A stretch of DNA of 64,000 nt, from NCBI RefSeq assembly GCF_000759535.1, contig NZ_CP009455.1:1302001-1366000 (forward strand). Reading direction: 5' to 3'. A model generated the notes under the pieces. That model made no database searches. It was not told the origin of the DNA and saw only the letters and a program-made list of their open reading frames with translations. Every line of letters starts with the position of its first letter. Positions within the stretch are counted from its first letter, which is position 1. Origin of the DNA: Pseudomonas cremoricolorata (lineage in GTDB: Bacteria > Pseudomonadota > Gammaproteobacteria > Pseudomonadales > Pseudomonadaceae). The position numbers were made by a program, and so were the translations under genes. This document shows, piece after piece, positions 47,009-54,136 of the stretch.

Positions 47009-48193
47009 CTAACGGTACAGGTCGTCGCGAGTCCACGGCAGATCGTGTCGGCCATCGGCGTAGGGTTTCACAGCCAGTACCTGATGCAGGTTGATCCAGC
47101 CGCGGGTGAATGCATAGGCGCATCCGGCCAGGTACAGACGCCAGATGCGCAACGTCTGTTCCGGCACCAGCGCGGCAGCACGGTGTAGCTGGTTCTCCAG
47201 GTTCTGGCTCCACAGGCTCAGGGTTCGCGCGTAGTGCAGGCGCAGGCTCTCGACGTCGACCACCTCCAACCCGCTTTCACACACCGCAGCGGTGATCATC
47301 GACAGATGTGGCAACTCGCCATTAGGGAAGACATAGCGGTCGATGAACGCTCCTGCGCCTTTGCCGACCGGTCGCCCATCGACGGCCTTGGCCGTGATGC
47401 CATGGTTCATCACCAGCCCGCCCTCACGCACGGCAGCGAACAGCGTCTGACAATACAGTGGCAGGTTGGCATGTCCGACATGCTCGAACATGCCGACGCT
47501 GACCACCTTGTCGAAGCGGCCATCCTGCGGCAGGTCGCGGTAGTCGAGAATCTGCAACTCCACCTGGTCGCCCAGCCCCTGCTCGTCAACCCGCTGACGC
47601 GCTAATGCAAGCTGCTCTTTGCTCAGGGTGATACCGAACACTTTGGCACCGTATTCACGTGCGGCGAAGCGTGCCAGGCCGCCCCAGCCGCAGCCGACAT
47701 CGAGCAGGTAGTCACCGGCCTGCAAACGCAGCTTGCGGCACAGGTGATCGAACTTGTTCGACTGCGCCTCGTCGAGCGTGTCGTCCGGCTCGCGGAAGTA
47801 GGCGCAGGAGTACGCCATGTCACGGTCCAGCCACAGCTGATAGAAGGCGTTGGACACGTCGTAGTGATAGGCGATGGACTGCGCGTCGGTCTGTTTATCG
47901 TGGGCGACCCGCTGCGGCGCGGTGTCGTGCCCAGGTTGCAGCAAGGCCTCGCTGAGCTGATCACACACCCGCACGGCCTCGCCGATATCGCCTTCAAGTT
48001 CGAGCTTGCCATCGACGAAGGCCGAGCCGAGCTGGTCGAGGCTGGGATGAGCCAGCTGGGTAACCACCTGAGGTTCCTTGATCAGAATAGTGACCTGTGG
48101 GTCAGGCCCAAGATCGAACTGATTGCCATCCCAAAGCTTGACCCGAAGCGGCAGGTGCAGACGCTGTAGCGCAGGTGGAAGTTGCCCGAGCAT
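47009..48193 (-). CDS. cfa: Cyclopropane-fatty-acyl-phospholipid synthase
   Basis: A 394-residue SAM-dependent enzyme adding a methylene bridge to unsaturated lipid chains. N-terminal lipid-binding domain, AYHYDVSNAFYQLWLDRDMAYSCAYF, SAM motif LLDVGCGWGGLARFAA, VSVGMFEHVG and the C-terminal HYARTLSLWSQNL. GGAGGGG upstream of the ATG. Four bases from the cls stop, convergent. Its upstream region has a REP pair and the edge of the exopolysaccharide locus. Confidence 0.95.
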   Translation of the reverse strand: MLGQLPPALQRLHLPLRVKLWDGNQFDLGPDPQVTILIKEPQVVTQLAHPSLDQLGSAFVDGKLELEGDIGEAVRVCDQLSEALLQPGHDTAPQRVAHDKQTDAQSIAYHYDVSNAFYQLWLDRDMAYSCAYFREPDDTLDEAQSNKFDHLCRKLRLQAGDYLLDVGCGWGGLARFAAREYGAKVFGITLSKEQLALARQRVDEQGLGDQVELQILDYRDLPQDGRFDKVVSVGMFEHVGHANLPLYCQTLFAAVREGGLVMNHGITAKAVDGRPVGKGAGAFIDRYVFPNGELPHLSMITAAVCESGLEVVDVESLRLHYARTLSLWSQNLENQLHRAAALVPEQTLRIWRLYLAGCAYAFTRGWINLHQVLAVKPYADGRHDLPWTRDDLYR

Positions 48194-48793
48194 GGAAGAC
48201 CCCTCCGATGATTGAAAAGGCGTGTAGGAGCGGGTTTACCCGCGATGGCCAGCAACGCCGACCCAGCCCTGCAGGGTTCCACAGTGTCTGCAGTCGGACT
48301 GTTTCGCTGGCCATCGCGGGCGGGGAGTCCGCTCCTACATGGTCCTTGACTGACGGCACAAAAGTACGCCCCGCCTTGAGGGTAGTTGATTGTCTGGAGA
48401 AAGGCCTCAACCCACGGCGGCTAACACACCTTCGAGCCACTCACTGCAGGGGACTATCAAACCACTATTCACATGAATTGATAGTGAGGCGAGTATTCAA
48501 TCAAACACGTATTTGAAACTTGTCCAACAGGACAATTTCAAGTCATTCGGGTCTTTGCCGATACACTAATTGATGATCGAAGTCTCCTGAACATGAGAGT
48601 AAATAATCGTTACAGCCACGCGACTTATAACGAACGCTGCGGTCTGTTAATACACCAGGGAGGGGCCATCGAAGAACGGCCAAGACATTCATTTTAAAGG
48701 TTTATTTAGTCGGTGACGGAACCCTTACAGGATAATGGCAGTCCGGTATCATCCGACCTCCCTGAGCACTCGAAGATTGTGGAATAGCGCGCA
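48194..48793. other. 600-bp region between cfa and wecB
   Basis: Contains the REP pair at its left end. From about 48450 it becomes markedly AT-rich. An inverted repeat TTGAAACTTGTCC (48513-48525), AACA, GGACAATTTCAA (48530-48541) has one unpaired base and could be an operator or leader hairpin. GATAAT near 48731 is a possible -10 element for wecB. No gene is convincing. Confidence 0.6.
48223..48339. repeat. Inverted pair of REP elements (BIME-like)
   Basis: TGTAGGAGCGGGTTTACCCG... at 48223-48250 and its near reverse complement ...CCATCGCGGGCGGGGAGTCC / GCTCCTACA at 48309-48339. Each is a Pseudomonas REP with its own hairpin (CGGGTTTACCCG). The 58-bp spacer contains CCCTGCAGGG. Such pairs are typical intergenic P. 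putida repeats. Confidence 0.85.
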
Positions 48794-49963
48794 ATGAAGA
48801 TTCTGATTTTGTTCGGCACCCGCCCGGAAGCCATCAAGATGGCGCCGCTGGTGAAGGTGCTCGAGAACACCGAAGGTGTCGAAAGCATTGTCTGCAGCAC
48901 CGGCCAGCACCGACAGATGCTCGATCAGGTTCTGCAACTGTTCGACATCCAGGTCGATCACGATCTGGACGTGATGGTCGCCGGGCAGACCCTCAATGGG
49001 CTGTTCAGTCGTCTGATGGGGCGTCTCGACACCCTGCTCGAAGAAGTCCGCCCGGACTGCGTGCTGGTACACGGTGACACCACCACCGCCGCCGCCTGTG
49101 CCCTGGCCGCCTTCCACCGACGCATCCCGATCGGTCACGTGGAAGCGGGCCTGCGCACTGGTGACCTGACCCAGCCATTCCCTGAAGAAATGAGCCGCCG
49201 TGTGGTCGATGTCATGGGCCGATGGCTGTTCGCCCCGACCATCACTTCGCGCACCAACCTGCTGCGCGAGAACCTTCAGGGCGAAATCTACGTCACCGGC
49301 AATACGGTAATCGACGCCCTTGACCTGATCGTGCAGAAGCTGGAGCGCGAGCCGGCGCTGGGGCAGTCGTTCGCCGCGCGCTATCCCTGGCTGGACGACA
49401 GCCGACGTCTGATCCTGGTCACCGGCCACCGCCGCGAGAACTTCGGCGACGGCTTCAGACAGATCTGCCAGGCCCTGGCAGAGCTTGGCCAGCGCGACGA
49501 CGTGCAGATCGTCTACCCGGTACACCTCAATCCGAGCGTGCGCGACGTGGTGATGAGCATGCTCAGCGACCGGCACAACGTGCACCTGATCGACCCCCTC
49601 GACTACCTGGAATTCGTCTGGTTCATGCAGCGCGCCTACCTGGTGCTGACGGATTCGGGCGGCGTCCAGGAAGAGGCCCCGCATCTGGGCAAGCCGGTGC
49701 TGGTGATGCGCAACACCACCGAGCGTCCCGAGGCGGTCACCTCCGGCACGGTGAAGCTGGTCGGTACCGACAGCGCGACCATCGTCGAGGCTGTACGGAT
49801 GATGCTCGACGACGACGCGCTCTATAACCACATGGCGCGAAGTGTCAATCCGTATGGCGATGGCAAAGCCAGTGAGCGAATTGCCGACGTCTTATTAGGG
49901 CGAGAGTTCAATCCATTTCAACAAGAAGTAATTGCCCCGAAAAGTCATAATAATGACGCATAA
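48794..49963 (+). CDS. wecB: UDP-N-acetylglucosamine 2-epimerase (non-hydrolysing)
   Basis: A 389-residue cytoplasmic epimerase making UDP-ManNAc from UDP-GlcNAc. Signatures: LFGTRPEAIKMAPL, VHGDTTTAAACALAAF, HVEAGLRTGDLTQPFPEEMSRR, TGHRRENFG, VYPVHLNPSVR, LTDSGGVQEEAPHLGKPVLVMRNTTERPEA. Length is normal. It opens the exopolysaccharide locus. In E. coli, WecB feeds the NfrAB (NGR) polysaccharide, so its presence beside NfrA/NfrB homologues predicts ManNAc in this polymer. A long hairpin separates it from the next gene by 240 bp. Confidence 0.95.
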   Translation: MKILILFGTRPEAIKMAPLVKVLENTEGVESIVCSTGQHRQMLDQVLQLFDIQVDHDLDVMVAGQTLNGLFSRLMGRLDTLLEEVRPDCVLVHGDTTTAAACALAAFHRRIPIGHVEAGLRTGDLTQPFPEEMSRRVVDVMGRWLFAPTITSRTNLLRENLQGEIYVTGNTVIDALDLIVQKLEREPALGQSFAARYPWLDDSRRLILVTGHRRENFGDGFRQICQALAELGQRDDVQIVYPVHLNPSVRDVVMSMLSDRHNVHLIDPLDYLEFVWFMQRAYLVLTDSGGVQEEAPHLGKPVLVMRNTTERPEAVTSGTVKLVGTDSATIVEAVRMMLDDDALYNHMARSVNPYGDGKASERIADVLLGREFNPFQQEVIAPKSHNNDA

Positions 49964-50052
49964 ACTTTGACAGCGACCGCTTAGTCAAAAGGTCATCAAT
50001 TAATTGACGATTCCATTTTGATACCGGAGAATGCCGAATCAATAGGGTTCCA

Positions 50053-50098
50053 AGCGTGTAGGCGAGGCGTGTATTCAATACACGCGCTCGCCAACGCT
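50053..50098 (+). terminator. Long hairpin between wecB and the BcsB-like gene
   Basis: GCGTGTATT (50067-50075), C, AATACACGC (50077-50085) is a perfect palindrome, extended by GGCGAG/CTCGCC and AGCGT/ACGCT. About 20 pairs in all, without a U-tract behind it. It may be an attenuator, an RNA-processing site, or a partial terminator. Confidence 0.6.
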
Positions 50099-50203
50099 GA
50101 TGCCGTTAGTTAAGTACAAGTTACAATCCCTAATCGCCGTCAGCACGTGCGTTTCATGCTTGTGACAGCTGCCTCTGCCACCAGACATCCAAGGACCTGA
50201 AAG

Positions 50204-52399
50204 TTGAGCCACACGCCCAGTCGTTTCCAGTTAGCCATTCTTGGTGCGGTATTCCTCGCCTCGCCTATCGCATGGGCCAACCCGCCTGCCAGCTCACCGG
50301 TCAGCAGCGCCCTGCTGACACTGGCGGGCGAAGACTGGGTGTCGCGCAGCATTTCGCTCAAGGACCTTGGCATTGCCAACCCGATCGTGCTCGACCAGGC
50401 CGACAACCGTCAGTCGTTCTTCCTGCCCGTGCCGCGAACGGTGGCGATCAGCGATGCGCAACTGGAGCTCAACGGTCAGTTCATCCGTGGTGAAGAACTG
50501 CCGGCCACGTTCCGCGTCGGTCTCGACGGTCAGCCGCGCATCGCCGAACGCGTAACCCGTGGCGAAGGGGATGTGAATCGCAAACTGCCAGTCGACACCG
50601 GGCAGCACATGAGCGGTTTCGTGCGCCTGTCGGTCGACTGGAGTTCGCCGGTTTCCGAAGAGTTCTGCAGTCCGCCGCGGCCGACCGCGAACATCCTCAC
50701 GCTGTCGCCGCAGACGCGTCTGACCTATCGCTTCTCGCTGGCCTCGCTGAAAACCTTGTCAGACGCCTGGAGCATCCTGCCGCCCGATCCGGTGATCCTG
50801 GTCGCCGCCGGCCCGCTGGCTCGGGAAAGCTTCGACAGCGCCTGGCGTGTAGGTGTGGCGCTTGAGCGCAATGCCCGTCGCTCCAAGGTGCAGGCCTTGC
50901 CGCAAGTGGGTGACAAGGTCAGCCTGCCCACCCTCGACATCCCCGCAGCGCTGAGCAACGTGCCGGCTTTCGCCGCCCTGCGCAGTGGTTCCGAGCACAC
51001 CCTGGCCAACGCCGCCGAACTCGGTGCGCTGCTGATGCTCGACACCCCGGCCACCCGCGCTGACCTGGCGATTGCCGACAGTGAGCTGGTCAAGCAGCTC
51101 AATACCGCGTTCGACGCCCTCGGCCAACAGTTGAGCAACGATCCTGCCGCCGCTGCCGTGCTGCAGCAATGGCGCAAGCAGCGCGCCAGCCTGGCCAATG
51201 CCCCGCTGGGCAGCCAGCAGGTGCAGTTGCTCAGCCTCGGTCGCCAGGCGTTGATCGGCGTCGCCGCCGATGCCGGTGCCAAGGCAGCCGGCGTGTTCGA
51301 CCCGCAATGGCGCAACGTACTGGTGTCGCCCACCGCCGAAGTCAAAGAGGCCGATACCGCGCTGCGCAACGCCCACGACCACCTGCGCCTGAGCACCCTG
51401 GGCGGTGATTTCGGTGTCTTCGACGTGGTCAGCCGCGGCGAATGGACCGCCACCTTCCCGCTCAGCGCGGTGTCGGTCAACGGCCGCATGCCCGGTGAGT
51501 TCAACCTGGATGTCGCTGCCGCCCCAGGTGCGTCGATCACCAAGCCCGTGGCTTCGATCATCTGGAACAACGTACTGCTCAACGCCGCCCAGCTGGATGC
51601 CGATGGCACCCGCGAGCGCCTCAGTGCGCGCATTCCCGGCTACGCCCTGGGCGTGACCAACACCGTGCAGGTGCGCTTCCAGCGCCAGCCGGTGTCGCCT
51701 AACTGCGCCGAGGTGCCGCAGGCCTATCCGGTCAACGTGCTGCCCAGCAGCTACCTGACCTCGGCCAAGGCCGAACCCGATGGCACCTTCCTCGGCCTGC
51801 TGCCGCTGCTGGCCGGTAGCCCGCAGGTGATCGTCGATGCCAATGCCCTGAACAACCCGGTCGCGCCACTGGGCAAGCTGATCCGCCTGGCCAATGCCGC
51901 CGCGCTGTCGCCGCTCAAGGCCGAACTGGTGCTGCATGAAGGCGATGGCGAGGTTTCGCCGAACCAGGCCTTCCTGGCGATGGATGTAAAGGTGGCTGGC
52001 GCCAAGCCGATTCTCGGGGTCGCCGAGGTCGAGCGTCTGCAAGCCCAGGGTAACGATCGTCTGGCCCTCGACCTGCAAGGCCCGCAACCGCTGGGCACGC
52101 TGTCGGTGGTCGATTCCGGTGCCCAGCACGGCATTCTCTGGAGCACCTTGGGTAACCCGCAGATGGTGCCTGCCGACCCCTTCCTGCTGACCAAGGGCAA
52201 TGCCGTGGTGATCGGCGAGCAAGGCCCGCTGACCTGGGTCGACACCACCGATCCTGAGCTGGACCTGACCGGCACACCGTTCCATCAGTGGCGCAAGCAG
52301 CTGGTGTGGGCGCTGCCGACACTGGCCGGCATCGTGCTGGTGCTGTTGCTGCTCGGCATCCTCGCGCGCCGCATGCGCAACAAGAACAAAGGCCACTGA
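50204..52399 (+). CDS. BcsB-like periplasmic protein
   Basis: A 731-residue protein. Signal peptide (residues about 1-26, MSHTPSRFQLAILGAVFLAS), a long mostly beta periplasmic region including SISLKDLGIANPIVLDQADN and VSVNGRMPGEFNLD, and a C-terminal membrane helix (about 702-722, LPTLAGIVLVLLLLGILARR). This layout (signal, carbohydrate-binding-like modules, single C-terminal anchor) is that of BcsB, the cellulose synthase partner. A role in guiding the nascent chain is inferred. TTG start with AAGGA nine bases upstream. It precedes nfrB by 3 bp. Confidence 0.78.
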   Translation: MSHTPSRFQLAILGAVFLASPIAWANPPASSPVSSALLTLAGEDWVSRSISLKDLGIANPIVLDQADNRQSFFLPVPRTVAISDAQLELNGQFIRGEELPATFRVGLDGQPRIAERVTRGEGDVNRKLPVDTGQHMSGFVRLSVDWSSPVSEEFCSPPRPTANILTLSPQTRLTYRFSLASLKTLSDAWSILPPDPVILVAAGPLARESFDSAWRVGVALERNARRSKVQALPQVGDKVSLPTLDIPAALSNVPAFAALRSGSEHTLANAAELGALLMLDTPATRADLAIADSELVKQLNTAFDALGQQLSNDPAAAAVLQQWRKQRASLANAPLGSQQVQLLSLGRQALIGVAADAGAKAAGVFDPQWRNVLVSPTAEVKEADTALRNAHDHLRLSTLGGDFGVFDVVSRGEWTATFPLSAVSVNGRMPGEFNLDVAAAPGASITKPVASIIWNNVLLNAAQLDADGTRERLSARIPGYALGVTNTVQVRFQRQPVSPNCAEVPQAYPVNVLPSSYLTSAKAEPDGTFLGLLPLLAGSPQVIVDANALNNPVAPLGKLIRLANAAALSPLKAELVLHEGDGEVSPNQAFLAMDVKVAGAKPILGVAEVERLQAQGNDRLALDLQGPQPLGTLSVVDSGAQHGILWSTLGNPQMVPADPFLLTKGNAVVIGEQGPLTWVDTTDPELDLTGTPFHQWRKQLVWALPTLAGIVLVLLLLGILARRMRNKNKGH

Positions 52400-52402
52400 G
52401 TC

Positions 52403-54136
52403 GTGTCCTCGCTCTATTGGCCGTACCTGCTGGCGGACTATTACCGGATCCTGGAGGTCTTCACGGCGGTGGTCGGGATTCTCATCCTGATATCCAGCCT
52501 CGACGACCTGTTCATCGACCTCTGGTACTGGACCCGCCAGGCCTACCGTAAACTGCTCATCCGCCGTAAGCGCTACCAGGCGCTGACGGTCGAGCAGTTG
52601 CTGGCCAAGCCGGAGCAACCGCTGGCGATCATGATTCCCGCCTGGCTGGAATACGACGTGATCGCGCCGATGCTGGAAAACATGGTCGGCTCGCTGGACT
52701 ACAAGAACTACTACATCTTCGTCGGCACCTACTGCAACGACCAGCGCACCATCGATGAAGTCGAACGCATGCGCCGGCGCTACAAGCAGCTGATTCGCGT
52801 GGAAGTGCCCCACGGCGGGCCGACCTGCAAGGCCGACTGCCTGAACTGGATCATCCAGGCGATCTTCGCCCAGGATGCGCGCATGCCCGAGCCCTTCGCC
52901 GGGATGATCCTGCATGACAGCGAAGACGTGCTGCACCGGCTGGAGCTGCACTACTTCAATTACCTGCTGCCACGCATCGACTTCATCCAGCTGCCGGTGA
53001 CCTCGCTGGAGCGTGACTGGTACGAATTGGTTGCCGGCACCTACATGGACGAGTTCGCCGAATGGCACACCAAGGACCTGGTGGTGCGTGAAAGCCTGTC
53101 GCGCATGGTGCCTTCGGCCGGTGTCGGCACCTGCTTCTCGCGCAGGGCCATGCTCGAGCTGTCGGCCGAAACCAACAACCAGCCGTTCAACACCGACACC
53201 CTCACCGAGGACTACGACATCGGTGCGCGCCTGGCGCGGCGCGGCATGAAGCAGATCTTCGGCAAGTTCCCAGTCGACTACGTGGCCAAGCGAAGCACCT
53301 GGTTCGGCCACGGTCGCGACAAAATGATCGCCATTCGCATGCCACTGGGCGTGCGCGAATACTTCCCCGACACCTTCCGCACCGCCTACCGGCAGAAAGC
53401 CCGCTGGACCCTGGGCATCGGCTTGCAGGGCTGGAGCCAGGTGGGCTGGGAAGGCTCGCTGGCCACCAAGTACCTGCTGTTCCGCGACCGCAAGGGCCTG
53501 ATTACCTCGTTCATCGCCATCCTGGCCTATGTGCTGCTGGCCCAGCATCTGTTCTTCCTGGCCATCGGGATTTCCGGTTACTGGTCGACCTTCTTCCCTT
53601 CGACCTTCCGCCCCAACAGCTGGCTGCTCGACCTGATGTGGGTGAACACCTTCGCCCTTAGCCTGCGCATCATTCAGCGCGCCTATTTCGTCGGCAACAT
53701 GTATGGCTGGGAACACGCCTTGCTGTCCGGGCCGCGGATGATCATCGGCAACTTCATCAACGCCATGGCCGCCGCCCGCGCCTGGCGCCTGTACCTGGGC
53801 TACCTGTTCCTCAACAAGCCGCTGGTGTGGGACAAGACCATGCACGACTTCCCTTCCGCCGATCAGTTGCACCAGCAACGGCTGCGTCTGGGCGAGCTGC
53901 TGGTGTCGTGGCGCGCCATCGACGAAACCACCCTGGCCCAGGCGCTCAAGGCCCAGGCCGAAGAACACAAGCCGCTTGGGCAAATTCTGCTGGAGAACGG
54001 CTATCTGGATGCCGATACCTTGAATGAGGCGATCCTGTTCCAGCAGGAGGTCAGCGAGCCAGCACCCGGCTCGCCTGAGGCTGCCAAGCACGCTGATGTC
54101 ACCGTCAACCCGGAACAGGTCACCGCCAAGCCATGA
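52403..54136 (+). CDS. nfrB: NfrB-type glycosyltransferase with C-terminal MshEN domain
   Basis: A 577-residue inner-membrane GT-2 polymerase. N-terminal membrane segments (about 8-45), catalytic domain with the nucleotide-sugar Asp in HDSED (171-175), TED (268-270) and QKARW (331-335, the QxxRW motif), more membrane helices (about 365-470), then about 493-548 RLGELLVSWRAIDETTLAQAL and PLGQILLENGYL, an MshEN (T2SSE_N) c-di-GMP-binding unit. E. coli NfrB has this layout and polymerises ManNAc under c-di-GMP control. GTG start; ATGA overlap with nfrA. Confidence 0.88.
   Translation: MSSLYWPYLLADYYRILEVFTAVVGILILISSLDDLFIDLWYWTRQAYRKLLIRRKRYQALTVEQLLAKPEQPLAIMIPAWLEYDVIAPMLENMVGSLDYKNYYIFVGTYCNDQRTIDEVERMRRRYKQLIRVEVPHGGPTCKADCLNWIIQAIFAQDARMPEPFAGMILHDSEDVLHRLELHYFNYLLPRIDFIQLPVTSLERDWYELVAGTYMDEFAEWHTKDLVVRESLSRMVPSAGVGTCFSRRAMLELSAETNNQPFNTDTLTEDYDIGARLARRGMKQIFGKFPVDYVAKRSTWFGHGRDKMIAIRMPLGVREYFPDTFRTAYRQKARWTLGIGLQGWSQVGWEGSLATKYLLFRDRKGLITSFIAILAYVLLAQHLFFLAIGISGYWSTFFPSTFRPNSWLLDLMWVNTFALSLRIIQRAYFVGNMYGWEHALLSGPRMIIGNFINAMAAARAWRLYLGYLFLNKPLVWDKTMHDFPSADQLHQQRLRLGELLVSWRAIDETTLAQALKAQAEEHKPLGQILLENGYLDADTLNEAILFQQEVSEPAPGSPEAAKHADVTVNPEQVTAKP

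Noticed and set aside
48223..48339. Insertion-sequence ends
   Set aside because: The inverted copies fit Pseudomonas REP elements, with no transposase and no target duplication seen.
50759..54091. A 1110-codon open frame on the minus strand opposite the BcsB-like and nfrB genes
   Set aside because: High-GC codon bias makes long antisense frames; the plus-strand genes have signal peptide, family motifs and coupled starts, while the antisense product is low-complexity and unlike any family.
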